DNA of 64,000 nt from Rhodobiaceae bacterium (GTDB taxonomy: Bacteria; Pseudomonadota; Alphaproteobacteria; RS24). Positions within the stretch are counted from its first letter, which is position 1, and every line of letters starts with the position of its first letter. The position numbers and the translations under genes were made by a program. Of the stretch, positions 36,018 to 45,183 are shown piece after piece. The notes beneath the pieces are model-generated. The model did no database searches. It saw nothing but the letters and a program-made list of their open reading frames with translations, and had not been told where the DNA came from. The stretch spans positions 1-64,000 of the forward strand of contig JAHEGN010000004.1 of the NCBI GenBank assembly GCA_024645085.1, read 5' to 3'.

Positions 36018-36830
36018 TCAGTCAGGCGTCTCATTAATGAGGATTTCCATCCCATCATAGGCTGGCCGAATATGTGGCGGTAATTCATCACACAGGCTCT
36101 GATAATCCATATCAATATGCAAATTGGTCAAAACCGCCTGCTTTGGTTTGAAGCGCTCGATGAGCTCCAGCGTTTTGTCCAAATGCAAATGCGTCGGATG
36201 CGGGTCGCGGCGCAAAGCGTCGATAATCCAACAATCGAGATTTTCGACAGCTGCGGCACTTTCTTCTGGCAAATCAGAAATATCGCTAGAATATGCGACA
36301 TTGCCAATACGATAGCCGAGACTGTCAATGCGGCCGTGAATTTGGCGAAATGGCATGGCGGTCAGCGCCGCACCGTCGCCGTTGACGACAATCGGCGCCA
36401 AATCGCTGGCAATTGGATGATGTTTTAAAATTGATGGATATTCCGAACCGGCCAGTTGCTCAAAACAATAGCCAAAGCGCGATGTCAGCGTCTTGGCGGT
36501 CGCCGCATCCATCCACACGTCAATGCGTTGCCGATTGGCGTAAACCATGGCTCGCAAGTCATCAATGCCATGCGTCTGGTCAGCATGGTCATGGGTGTAT
36601 AAAACCGCATTTAACTGGCGCACATTGGCGTCAATTAATTGCTGGCGCATATCTGGCGAGGTATCAATCAGCACCTGCGTTTGGCCCTTATCGCTGGTTT
36701 GCGAGACCAAAAGCGAACAGCGGGTACGGCGGTTTTTCGGGTTCTTGGGGTCACAAATGCCCCAATCGCCGTGAATGCGCGGCACGCCACCGGACGAACC
36801 ACTGCCCAGAATGCGAAAAATCTGCGCCAT
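36018..36830 (-). CDS. Metallo-beta-lactamase-fold hydrolase (PhnP-like)
   Basis: The 270-residue protein has the metal motif YTHDHADQTHGIDDLR, N-terminal GSGSSGGVPRI and later FRQIHGRIDSLGYRIG and LLIDTSPD-like IDTSPD. This fits the group of phosphoribosyl 1,2-cyclic phosphate phosphodiesterase/PhnP-like enzymes related to RNase Z. The substrate is not known here; there are no phosphonate genes nearby. The start at 36830 overlaps the tatD stop by one base (TAATG), a common tatD neighbour arrangement in alphaproteobacteria. Confidence 0.88.
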   Translation of the reverse strand: MAQIFRILGSGSSGGVPRIHGDWGICDPKNPKNRRTRCSLLVSQTSDKGQTQVLIDTSPDMRQQLIDANVRQLNAVLYTHDHADQTHGIDDLRAMVYANRQRIDVWMDAATAKTLTSRFGYCFEQLAGSEYPSILKHHPIASDLAPIVVNGDGAALTAMPFRQIHGRIDSLGYRIGNVAYSSDISDLPEESAAAVENLDCWIIDALRRDPHPTHLHLDKTLELIERFKPKQAVLTNLHIDMDYQSLCDELPPHIRPAYDGMEILINETPD

Positions 36831-37630
36831 TAACCGGCTCTCTGGTCAAAGCCGACGCGGTCAGCTTTTGTAAAAAGCGCGAAGAAATTATCGCTGGTCG
36901 CCTGCGCCAATTGCGCGACACTGACGCCTTTAAGCTCGGCCAAAGCGGCCGCCGTATCGGCAACAAAACTTGGCTCATTGCGCTTACCACGATGCGGCAC
37001 CGGGGCCAAAAACGGCGCATCTGTCTCAATCAGTAGCCGCTCTAGCGGAATGGTTTCAATGGTCTGGCGCAATTGTTTGGCGCTGTTGAAAGTGGCAATG
37101 CCGGATATTGAAATATAGCAGCCCATGGCCAAGGCCCGCTCAGCCAGTTCGGGGCCAGCGGTAAAACAATGGATCAGGGCCGGATAGGCCCCCTTCCCCA
37201 TTTCATCTTCCATAATATCGGCAGTGTCTTCATCGGCGTCGCGCGCGTGCACAATCAATGGCAGGCCAGACAGGCGCGCCGCTTCAATATGAGCGCGAAA
37301 ATTTCTTTGCTGGGCCGCGCGCGGACTATGTTCATAATAATAATCAAGGCCGGTTTCGCCAATGCCAATGACTTTCGGATGGCGCGACAGTTCCACTAAT
37401 TGTGCGGCGCTGGTTTCTGGCTGGCTGCCCGCCTCATGCGGGTGAATGCCAATGGTGCAGGCTAGCTCGTCATGCGCTTCAGCAAGGGCGATAATCTGCG
37501 CGGCTTCGGTGATTTTGGTTGATATGGTGACCATCATGGCGACTTTAGCGGCGCGCGCGCGCGCCAAAACTTCGGCCCGGTCGGCGTCGAAGTCCTTGAA
37601 ATCAAGATGGCAATGGCTATCAACAAACAT
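36830..37630 (-). CDS. tatD: TatD-family metal-dependent deoxyribonuclease
   Basis: This is a TIM-barrel hydrolase with 3'-5' exonuclease activity in the family. The 266 residues contain VDSHCHLDF at the N-terminus (metal histidines), IGIGETGLDYYY, PLIVHARDADED, LIHCFTAG and LIETDAPFLAPVPHRGKRNEP. It lies 12 nt after the SDR gene and is coupled to the metallo-beta-lactamase-fold gene downstream. In many alphaproteobacteria tatD follows metG and holB; here it is separated from them. Confidence 0.94.
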   Translation of the reverse strand: MFVDSHCHLDFKDFDADRAEVLARARAAKVAMMVTISTKITEAAQIIALAEAHDELACTIGIHPHEAGSQPETSAAQLVELSRHPKVIGIGETGLDYYYEHSPRAAQQRNFRAHIEAARLSGLPLIVHARDADEDTADIMEDEMGKGAYPALIHCFTAGPELAERALAMGCYISISGIATFNSAKQLRQTIETIPLERLLIETDAPFLAPVPHRGKRNEPSFVADTAAALAELKGVSVAQLAQATSDNFFALFTKADRVGFDQRAG

Positions 37631-37642
37631 GCGCTTAGCCTA

Positions 37643-38419
37643 TCAGATATATTGCCCGTCATCGACGGTAATTGCGGTGCCGGTCATGCCTTTGCCGTGC
37701 GGGCCAGCCAGCAGCAGCAGCGCGCCGTCGAGGTCTTCTTGACCGGCCAGACGCCGCCGCGGGAAACTATTGATTTGCTTTTGCCCGCCCTCGGTCTGCC
37801 ACCAAAAATCATTAATTTCGGTTTCAATATAGCCCGGGCAAATGGCGTTGACGTTAATCTCATGGCGGGCCCATTCGCGGGCCAGACCACGGGTCATCAT
37901 CAAAATGCCAGATTTCGACATGCAATAGGCGGTGATGCCGGGCAGAACGCGGGTGCCGCCAACTGAAGAAATATTGATCACGCGGGCTGGGTTTTTCGCT
38001 TGAATATGGTGGCGGGCAAATGCTGTGGCCAGAAAAAATGGCGCATTCATATTGGTCGAGACAATGGTTTGATACTCATCTGGGGTTAATTCCAGGGCGT
38101 TTTTGGTGACATTCATGCCAGCATTATTGACCAGAATATCTGGCATAAAACCGGCCGCATTGAGGGCTTGATAAAAATCGTCAATCTTGTCGAGCTGATT
38201 GACGTCAAGCGCCACTGCATGCACCACCCCACCGGATGCTTCAATATCGTCTTTCAGGGCGCTCAAACGCTCGGTGCGTCGCGCGGCAATGACCACGCGG
38301 GCGCCAGCGGCCGCCAGTACATGGGCAAAGCGCGCGCCCAGACCAGAGCTGGCGCCAGTGATTAAGGCGGTGTGGCCGCTGAGGTCGACATTTGTTACGG
38401 GTGTGTGTGGTTCGGTCAT
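37643..38419 (-). CDS. Short-chain dehydrogenase/reductase
   Basis: This is an NAD(P)-dependent oxidoreductase of 258 residues with the classical SDR pattern: GASSGLGARFAHVLAAAG (cofactor glycine motif), NNAGM, a catalytic serine in ISSVGG, and AYCMSKSG (Tyr and Lys). ICPGYIETEIN follows. The ATG at 38419 is preferred because AAGGAG lies 6 nt upstream; the frame is open 14 codons further. The substrate is unknown. Its location upstream of tatD suggests no specific pathway. Confidence 0.93.
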   Translation of the reverse strand: MTEPHTPVTNVDLSGHTALITGASSGLGARFAHVLAAAGARVVIAARRTERLSALKDDIEASGGVVHAVALDVNQLDKIDDFYQALNAAGFMPDILVNNAGMNVTKNALELTPDEYQTIVSTNMNAPFFLATAFARHHIQAKNPARVINISSVGGTRVLPGITAYCMSKSGILMMTRGLAREWARHEINVNAICPGYIETEINDFWWQTEGGQKQINSFPRRRLAGQEDLDGALLLLAGPHGKGMTGTAITVDDGQYI

Positions 38420-38490
38420 GTGAGCTCCTTCGCGCCAAAACATGACCCTTGTGTGCCACAAATTTGCCGCTGGTGAAAGCCCCGCCGCGC

Positions 38491-41286
38491 CTACATGAGC
38501 GTAATCGACAGATCAATCATGTCTTGCAAATTTTCGTCATCGCTAACAATGGCAGTGATGTCGAAAATATTATCACCGTTGGCGCTCGGCTGACCGGGTG
38601 TCGGCGGGGTTTTCCAACTGATAACGCCATCGGCGATGGTGAAATCATCGGCATCGGCGCCGGTCAAGCTCCAGCTGAGCAGCTCATTGATGTCTGGATC
38701 CGTGGCGGTGATGCTGGTCAGTGCCGTTTCGCCGACGGTGGCGGTGAGTACGGTTGGCGTGTTGTCATCAATGACTGGCGCTTCATTCACATCAATCAAA
38801 GGAATTGTGATGGTGAAGTCGTTGCTGGCGCCGGAAATATGAGTGGCGCGGACAATAAAAATTTCCTCTGCGCGGGTTTCAAAGTCCAGCGCGACGTCAT
38901 AGACCGACCGAACCTCCCCTGTTGTCGGGTCGATTGTCAGTCCCTCCAGCGTATCCAAAGTGATCACCAGACTATAGGTAATATCTGCGCTGCTGCCCAA
39001 ATAACTCGTCATCGCGATATAAGAAAAGCCGGTCAAACTTTGGTTTTCGGCCATTGCTGGAAGCTCGGAATCTGAAGTCAGCAAAATTGGATGGAACTGA
39101 CGCACAGTCACGGTCACATCAATACTATCGGTCAGCCCGCCGCCATCTGTGGCAATCACTGTCACCGTGCGCACGTTATTGGCTGTTACCACTTGTAAGG
39201 TGAATGATTGCGACGTTATTAAAGCCTGACCATCGCCGAAAGTGGAGACCAGAATAACCACGCTATAGCTCGGCCGCGTCGCAAAATTTACTTGCGTGGT
39301 CGCCGCGAAACTCAAGACACCAGTATCCGCGTCGATAACAAACTCGGCGCCCCCGACTAAACTCCAAGTTGGCGCCAGGCCGCCGTCGGTCTGAACCATG
39401 AATTGATGGACGGCTTCACCTGCTTGATAAGTCCGACCTTCCTCAAGCTGCATACCAACGCCAGCCAAATCAGCCTCAGAAAACACCGGCGCTTCATCAT
39501 GAACATTGACCAGCGTCACAATATAATCAACCGACAAGCTCGGATTGTCGCCATTGTCGCCATCCCCCGTCACCACTGTGTAACGGAAAACATTGTCGCC
39601 ATCAGCACTGACCAGACGATCAGCATCGGCCGCTTCAGTAAAAGTAACAAAATAATTCGCCCCATCCTTAGTCAGGGTAAACTGATTGGCATCAGGGCCT
39701 TCAAGGCGCACATAGGGATTGGCGTATTCTGATGGGTAGGCAGCAAAACCCAAAACATCAGTATTCGGCGACGTTTCAGAAATCGTCACCTCAATCGGCT
39801 GGGCATAATATTCAACGCCAGACACCGCCGTGTCGATGGCCTCCAAATAAAGGCTCGGAAGTTCCACTACGTCACGAACATTTAACACCACTGTCGCTGT
39901 GATGGTGCCCCCACCCTCAACTTGTCCAGTCAGGGAGATGGTAAATTGTGGCGCCGTCTCATAGTCAAACTTCTCAACCACACCCAAAACAGATGAACGC
40001 AAACCGATACGGCCATCAGCCGATACACCGTCATGCGACAAGTGAAACAATAGCCGCCCCGTTTCATCGCTCGCGCCGTGGGTAATTGTCCAAGTGACCG
40101 CTTGCGCGGGACTGCTCGAAATAATCGCCAAATCAGTGTCGGGCGCCAAATCGACGCGCCCGTCATATAAATCAACACGGTAGTCAACCTCATATCCGTC
40201 TGGGTTGGGGGCCGTTTGCTCGGCCGTTAACTCAATGGTCAAATCTTGTGTCACCGTCGACACACCATCGGTCAGTTGCACCCGCAGGCGATAAAATAAG
40301 TCACCATCAGAGCTTCGCGAACCACCAATATCTGGAGCACTAACCCATTTCAGCAGACCATTTTGCGACAACTCAAAAGCGCCCGCATCCTCGCCACCAA
40401 CCAGCGACCAAAATCGGTCTACACTATTGGCGTTGAGACCAAACAATTGTCCGATTTCAAGCCCTTCATCAGTAACCGCCAATTGCTGATCACCGGCCGC
40501 GTTAAAGCCGATTGCCAGCGGCGCTTCGGCGCCAATAATATGCACGGTGAGGCGTTGTTCAACCTCAAAGCTATTTGTGTCAAAAGCCGCTGAAATGGCA
40601 ATCACAGTAATCTCATGGGAAACTTGATTGAGGTTGAGATTACCGCCGTCGCCAACATAAAACAGTTCGCCAGTTAGTTGGTTAATGGAAAAACCGAGCG
40701 CCTCTGATGCAGCGCTTAACCGGTAACTCACCGTGTCACCGTCAGCATCGCTAGCCGTCACAAATCCCGATAAGGCAACCGGCGCATGCGTGCCAACCGA
40801 AGCCGCCGCAATGGTGATGTCATCACTAATCGCTTCAAATACCGCTACATTCGGAAAGCCGGTTTCATAGGTGGCGGCAAAGTCAGTCGCTGTAAACTCG
40901 CGGCCAGCCGGATCAACAAACACGACATATTGTAAATTATTCACAATAAGCTCATATTGCCCGTCAATCGTAATCACCAGACTTCCGGTCGCAAGATCAC
41001 CAGCCATGACCACGCCGGACACCGGCACACCACTGGTAAATTCAATGCGCTCAAACTCATCCAATGGCCTGTCGCTATCGGCAATCGTGATGTGAGCTGA
41101 CAAAGCACTGGTGATCCGATAAACATCGGCGCCACTGCCACCATTAAGCGTCAAAGCCGGCGTATCAGCGTTCACGATAATCGGCAGGGCTTCGGCAAAA
41201 ACATCATCCGGCTGTGTTGCACGCGGCGCACCAGCCAACACATCCCATACCACCCAAGCACCATCAAAAAAGCGAATTTCTTCCAT
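38491..41286 (-). CDS. Large cadherin-like repeat protein (putative surface or secreted adhesin)
   Basis: The 931-residue protein is acidic, rich in Asp, Thr and Val, with almost no cysteine. It consists of successive cadherin-like or Ig-like beta domains, seen in repeats such as FVTASDADGDTVSYRLS, FSINQLTGELFY, FVIDADTGVLSFA and LTIDPTTGEVRS, and SITATDPDINELLSWSL near the end. An early LNGGSGADVY recalls a single RTX calcium-binding repeat. There is no N-terminal signal peptide: it begins MEEIRFFDGAWVVWD. The ATG at 41286 has GGAG 8 nt upstream and is chosen over 41352. Absence of a signal with this architecture suggests type I secretion, but no transporter gene is nearby. Function is inferred from architecture only. 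Confidence 0.75.
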   Translation of the reverse strand: MEEIRFFDGAWVVWDVLAGAPRATQPDDVFAEALPIIVNADTPALTLNGGSGADVYRITSALSAHITIADSDRPLDEFERIEFTSGVPVSGVVMAGDLATGSLVITIDGQYELIVNNLQYVVFVDPAGREFTATDFAATYETGFPNVAVFEAISDDITIAAASVGTHAPVALSGFVTASDADGDTVSYRLSAASEALGFSINQLTGELFYVGDGGNLNLNQVSHEITVIAISAAFDTNSFEVEQRLTVHIIGAEAPLAIGFNAAGDQQLAVTDEGLEIGQLFGLNANSVDRFWSLVGGEDAGAFELSQNGLLKWVSAPDIGGSRSSDGDLFYRLRVQLTDGVSTVTQDLTIELTAEQTAPNPDGYEVDYRVDLYDGRVDLAPDTDLAIISSSPAQAVTWTITHGASDETGRLLFHLSHDGVSADGRIGLRSSVLGVVEKFDYETAPQFTISLTGQVEGGGTITATVVLNVRDVVELPSLYLEAIDTAVSGVEYYAQPIEVTISETSPNTDVLGFAAYPSEYANPYVRLEGPDANQFTLTKDGANYFVTFTEAADADRLVSADGDNVFRYTVVTGDGDNGDNPSLSVDYIVTLVNVHDEAPVFSEADLAGVGMQLEEGRTYQAGEAVHQFMVQTDGGLAPTWSLVGGAEFVIDADTGVLSFAATTQVNFATRPSYSVVILVSTFGDGQALITSQSFTLQVVTANNVRTVTVIATDGGGLTDSIDVTVTVRQFHPILLTSDSELPAMAENQSLTGFSYIAMTSYLGSSADITYSLVITLDTLEGLTIDPTTGEVRSVYDVALDFETRAEEIFIVRATHISGASNDFTITIPLIDVNEAPVIDDNTPTVLTATVGETALTSITATDPDINELLSWSLTGADADDFTIADGVISWKTPPTPGQPSANGDNIFDITAIVSDDENLQDMIDLSITLM

Positions 41287-41470
41287 TGTGAGTCTCCAAA
41301 TTGGCGTGCGAACACGCAATTGATTTAGACAACTCGCCAAAGCGAGCCACACAACAAAACAAAGAAAGCAACAAGGCGACTATTTTATTATTCTGCGCAG
41401 TCCGAAAGACTAAGCACCCTTGAACTCTTCATGATAATTGAAATTTGAACCTTCGCAAGGGATAAACCGG

Positions 41471-41845
41471 CTATTTTTTCATTTCTTGCCGCACAAAGCG
41501 ACGGTAAAGCCAAGGAGCCAAAATATAGCTATAGACCAATCCCGCTATGTTGCGCATCGGTGGCCAGTCAATCAGCCGCGCTAACCAGATAAATTTCGGA
41601 AGTCGACGCCATAAGGCGATAAAGGCGGTCACACCAACCAGCATGGAATCGCCTTGTTTGGCGTGCAGCGCTTGCAATAATTGCGGCCGCGTGAAACCGT
41701 TTGGCACATCACCAGTAGAAATATCGTGAAACAGCACATCAGCAATCTGGTGGCGCGTCACAAGTTTTTGGTAAATCGCAATCTCTGGCCCGCAAATCGA
41801 GCAGCCACCATTGTAAAAGACTGTTAAAGGCGCACGCGTGGTCAA
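41471..41845 (-). CDS. DCC-family thiol-disulfide oxidoreductase-like protein (DUF393)
   Basis: The 124 residues begin with LTVFYNGGCSICGPEIAIYQ, the redox-like motif region of the DCC (DUF393) family in which Asp is here replaced by Asn-Gly and the C-x2-C is kept. ALHAKQGDSMLVGVTAFIALWRRLP is also typical. A hydrophobic C-terminal segment precedes RRFVRQEMKK. The start is a TTG overlapping the stop of the upstream small gene (TTGA), so translation is probably coupled. Biochemical function of the family is not established. Confidence 0.8.
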   Translation of the reverse strand: MTTRAPLTVFYNGGCSICGPEIAIYQKLVTRHQIADVLFHDISTGDVPNGFTRPQLLQALHAKQGDSMLVGVTAFIALWRRLPKFIWLARLIDWPPMRNIAGLVYSYILAPWLYRRFVRQEMKK

Positions 41846-42072
41846 TTTAACACCGCTTCGTTTTCTGGCAGCCTGCCCTCACGCAAAGCCACCAGATAGG
41901 CGATAATCATATCCCAAGCGGCCAGACCATCGACGTCGCCGAGCGCCGCAAATTCAGCGGCCCGCATCGTTGCAACCACTTCGGCATCATCGCCATATTG
42001 CTGCACCAGTGCGGCGCAAGCGGCGGCCAATGCCTGATCAGTTTTACCCTTATCATCTGCACTATCACTCAT
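41842..42072 (-). CDS. Small hypothetical protein, 76 residues
   Basis: I do not recognise a family. The protein starts MSDSADDKGKTDQALAAACA and is mostly helical in appearance, with acidic and alanine-rich stretches (EFAALGDVDGLAAWDMIIAYL). An ATG further upstream (42204) would add a basic N-terminus that does not look coding, so 42072 is chosen, although no clear ribosome site is present. The stop overlaps the TTG of the DCC gene, which supports it being a real gene. Confidence 0.55.
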   Translation of the reverse strand: MSDSADDKGKTDQALAAACAALVQQYGDDAEVVATMRAAEFAALGDVDGLAAWDMIIAYLVALREGRLPENEAVLN

Positions 42073-42345
42073 GGCACAGATATAGGCCAATATATAAGCG
42101 CGGCAAGTATTCGGATCACGACTTGAGGGCGTTCGGGTGAGCGGCTTTAGGTGTTTGGGTAAGTGGCGGATGAGAAATGCGCGCGAAATGTGCGGAGTAC
42201 TCAAACAAAAACAAAATACACTCTCATTGTTATTATTGTTATCTCACACATTCCGCGCCCAGAGATTACCGCCTGTGAAACGAGGCGCAAGAAGCTTAAT
42301 TTCAAATATTTACAATAAAGAAAATAAACTAAATGGCCATGAGCC

Positions 42346-42678
42346 CTACTTTGCCGCTTTTTTTCTTGTCGTTAAATAGGCCACCGGAACTAAGCCTAAA
42401 AGACTCCCAAGAACCATGGCAGCCAAGCCGGATGACAAGGCGATTAATACCATCGGTAGATTGAATTGATTTTTCTTATACAGGATTAGAAAAGACAAGG
42501 CTAAGCAGAAGATCGCCGCAGCTCGCAAACCGATAAGCACCGAGCCCTCAATATCCTGCATGATCAATCCACCAATAATGGCAGCCACCAGAATCGTAAA
42601 TAATAAATAAGCGAGATAAAACCCTATGGCTTGTTCGGTTGTTCTTTGTTTCTCAAGGGTAAATAAATCATCAAACAT
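42346..42678 (-). CDS. Small membrane protein, hypothetical
   Basis: The 110-residue protein has three clear hydrophobic segments (about 19-41, 47-66 and 74-101) and a basic C-terminal TTRKKAAK tail, so it is an inner-membrane protein. A strong AAAGGAG ribosome site precedes the ATG at 42678. No family is recognised. The 273 nt to the right-hand end of the next gene (42073-42345) show no gene. Confidence 0.65.
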   Translation of the reverse strand: MFDDLFTLEKQRTTEQAIGFYLAYLLFTILVAAIIGGLIMQDIEGSVLIGLRAAAIFCLALSFLILYKKNQFNLPMVLIALSSGLAAMVLGSLLGLVPVAYLTTRKKAAK

Positions 42679-42754
42679 AGCATTCTCCTTTTGCGGCTTT
42701 TTATTATGCTGAGTAATACTATAGGCTGAAAGTCAGCAGGAGGCTACAGCACAG

Positions 42755-43315
42755 TCACGGAATATGACGGGGCTGAATTGTGCTACTGAAATCTCTCATT
42801 TTCTCAATGAATAGTTTTTTGCCACGCGCAACATTTTCTGCCCAGTCGTCATGCGCGCCCGCGTCAGCATTGTCGGAAATATATTTGAAACATTTGAAAT
42901 CGACATGGTGCTGATAGCAAACCTTGGCCATGGCATAGGCCTCCATATCGACCAAATCTGTTTCTAATTTAGGCGTCTCAGTGACAAAAGAATCGCCGCT
43001 GCCGCAGCTCACCCCATGGCCACCAAATTGAATCTCGCCTATCGCGTCAAACGGGGTTTGGCCAAGCGCAAAACCAAGCGCCGTGGCGTCCATATCGCGC
43101 TGTACAAAATGCGACACTTCAACCAAGCCGGTGAGGGTTTTATTCAAACTGCCAGCCGTGCCGTAGTTAATGATCAGCGATGGCGAAAATTCTTTGATGA
43201 TGGCGAGGGTCTTAACCGCCGCATTAATTTTACCGACGCCAGTATAATCAAGGCGAAAATCCGGCAGGTCGTTGGGGCTGAGCTCTTGCTCAACCGCGAC
43301 AAGGATGAAAGTCAT
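42755..43315 (-). CDS. Nucleosidase of the MTA/SAH nucleosidase (PNP/UDP) family
   Basis: This enzyme probably cleaves the glycosidic bond of 5'-methylthioadenosine or S-adenosylhomocysteine, recycling adenine. The 186 residues are shorter than the E. coli enzyme (232). Conserved parts are LIINYGTAGSLN, SGDSFV, DLVDMEAYAMAKVC (the ribose-binding and catalytic glutamate region) and YISDNADAGAHDDW (catalytic Asp). An early glutamate, VEQEL, stands where the family has its catalytic-water Glu. The shortening lies mainly in the N-terminal half. It is adjacent to glmS on the same strand, 44 nt downstream. Confidence 0.82.
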   Translation of the reverse strand: MTFILVAVEQELSPNDLPDFRLDYTGVGKINAAVKTLAIIKEFSPSLIINYGTAGSLNKTLTGLVEVSHFVQRDMDATALGFALGQTPFDAIGEIQFGGHGVSCGSGDSFVTETPKLETDLVDMEAYAMAKVCYQHHVDFKCFKYISDNADAGAHDDWAENVARGKKLFIEKMRDFSSTIQPRHIP

Positions 43316-43359
43316 GTGGTTTTCCTGACATTATTATTATTTCGGAAAAACGCTTACAC

Positions 43360-45183
43360 TCACTCCACGGTAACAGATTTGGCCAAATTGCGCGGCTGGT
43401 CAACATCCGTGCCTTTGGCAACAGCGACGTGATAGGCCAATAATTGTAGCGGCAGGGCATAGACAATCGGCGCAATAAAGGCGTCGATTTCCGGCATGGT
43501 GATGGTTTCGGCACAGCCCTCTCCCGCCGCTTCCAATCCTTGGGCGCTTGCCAGCATGATAATCTGACCACCACGGGCCATCACCTCTTGCATATTGGAA
43601 ACAGTTTTTTCAAACAACGGTCCATCAGGGGCGATGGTGACAATAGGCATATGCTCATCGACCAAGGCAATGGAACCATGTTTCAACTCACCGGCGGCAA
43701 AACCTTCGGCGTGAATGTAAGAAATTTCTTTCAGCTTCAGCGCCCCCTCAAGAGCTAGCGGGAACATGGTAGCGCGGCCAATATATAGCGCGCTATTGGT
43801 GTCAACAAAGCCACGGGCGATGTCCTCAATATGCGCCTCACCGGCCAGCACTTCATTGGCCAAGCGCGGGGTTGTTAGCAATAGATTGCACAGACGCGCC
43901 TCATCGTCAGCCGATATGGTGTTTTTTAACCGTCCCAAATGAATGGCCAAAGCCGCCAGCGCACCCAGTTGGGCGGTGAAAGCTTTCGTTGAGGCCACGC
44001 CAATTTCCGGGCCAGCATAGGTAGGCAGCGTCAAATCGACTTCGCGTGTCATTGAGCTTTCCGGCACATTGACGACGCCCAATGTTGGCAAGCCGTGTTC
44101 TTTACAATGGCGAAGCGCCGCTAAAGTGTCGGCTGTCTCACCGGATTGCGAGACGAAAATCGCTAAGCAATCTTTATCCATTGGCGCCTCGCGGTAACGA
44201 AACTCGGAGGCAATATCAATGCCAGCGGGAATGCGGGCATAGCGTTCAATCCAATTGCGGCCCACTTGGGCGGCAAAATAAGCCGTACCACAGGCCACCA
44301 AAATCACCCGATTCACATTGGCAATATCAATGTCATGTTCGGGCAGTCGAATGGCTTGCTCTTCGGGTTGTACATATTGACCAAAAGTGCGCGACAAGAC
44401 GTCAGGCTGTTCGTGAATTTCCTTGCGCATGAAATGCCGGTAATTGCCCTTATCAACCATGCCACTGGCGGCATCCACCACTTCCACCGGACGCGATACT
44501 GGATGGCCGGCGACATCAAAAATCGATAGACCATCAATTGACAAAATGCCCCAATCGCCGTCTTGCAGATAAGTGACCTTATTGGTGAACGGGGCCAGAG
44601 CAAAAGCATCAGATCCGAGATACATGGCACCTGCCCCATGGCCAATGGCGAGCGGGCTGCCATGGCGAGCAAAAATCATTTGTTTGTCATTGCCATCAAT
44701 AATCAGGCCAATGGCATAGGCGCCGCTGAGGCTGGAAAAAGTTTTTTGCGCCGCTTGTTCAATCGTCGCACCGCTCTCCAAATGGCTGGTAAATAAATGC
44801 GCAATCACTTCCGTATCCGTGTCGGAAGTAAAGCTGGCACCGCCTGCAATCAATTGCTGTTTGAGCGGTTTGTAATTTTCAATAATACCATTGTGAACCA
44901 CGGCGACGCGCTGTGTGCTATGCGGATGAGCATTGGCGGTAATGGCTGGCCCATGGGTGGCCCAGCGCGTATGACCAATGCCGATCATTCCTTCAAGCGG
45001 CATTTTTTTGAGCACGTCGCCGAGCGCGTTTAATTTGCCCTCAGCCCGACGCCGGTCGAGCTTGCCCTTATGAATCGTGGCGATACCGGCGCTATCATAG
45101 CCACGATACTCCAGCCGTTTAAGGCCATCGAAAACCAGTTGGGTTACATCTTGTTCGGCGATGACGCCAATAATGCCACACAT
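43360..45183 (-). CDS. glmS: Glutamine-fructose-6-phosphate aminotransferase (isomerizing)
   Basis: This enzyme makes glucosamine-6-phosphate from fructose-6-phosphate and glutamine, the first step to UDP-GlcNAc for peptidoglycan and LPS. The 607 residues start MCGIIGVI, with Cys2 as the glutaminase nucleophile after Met removal. They continue with HTRWATHG, a hinge, and two SIS domains (FVSQSGETADTLAALR, GRATMFPLALEGALKLKEISYIHAEGF), ending AKSVTVE. The start directly abuts the glmU stop at 45184. No glmS ribozyme is expected or seen in this lineage. Confidence 0.97.
   Translation of the reverse strand: MCGIIGVIAEQDVTQLVFDGLKRLEYRGYDSAGIATIHKGKLDRRRAEGKLNALGDVLKKMPLEGMIGIGHTRWATHGPAITANAHPHSTQRVAVVHNGIIENYKPLKQQLIAGGASFTSDTDTEVIAHLFTSHLESGATIEQAAQKTFSSLSGAYAIGLIIDGNDKQMIFARHGSPLAIGHGAGAMYLGSDAFALAPFTNKVTYLQDGDWGILSIDGLSIFDVAGHPVSRPVEVVDAASGMVDKGNYRHFMRKEIHEQPDVLSRTFGQYVQPEEQAIRLPEHDIDIANVNRVILVACGTAYFAAQVGRNWIERYARIPAGIDIASEFRYREAPMDKDCLAIFVSQSGETADTLAALRHCKEHGLPTLGVVNVPESSMTREVDLTLPTYAGPEIGVASTKAFTAQLGALAALAIHLGRLKNTISADDEARLCNLLLTTPRLANEVLAGEAHIEDIARGFVDTNSALYIGRATMFPLALEGALKLKEISYIHAEGFAAGELKHGSIALVDEHMPIVTIAPDGPLFEKTVSNMQEVMARGGQIIMLASAQGLEAAGEGCAETITMPEIDAFIAPIVYALPLQLLAYHVAVAKGTDVDQPRNLAKSVTVE

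Noticed and set aside
36413-37036. Plus-strand frame of 207 residues over the MBL-fold and tatD genes
   Set aside because: It is antisense to two real genes and its sequence has the skewed composition of a shadow frame.
43016-43432. Plus-strand frame of 138 residues across the nucleosidase/glmS junction
   Set aside because: It is antisense to two confidently identified genes and shows no protein-like pattern.
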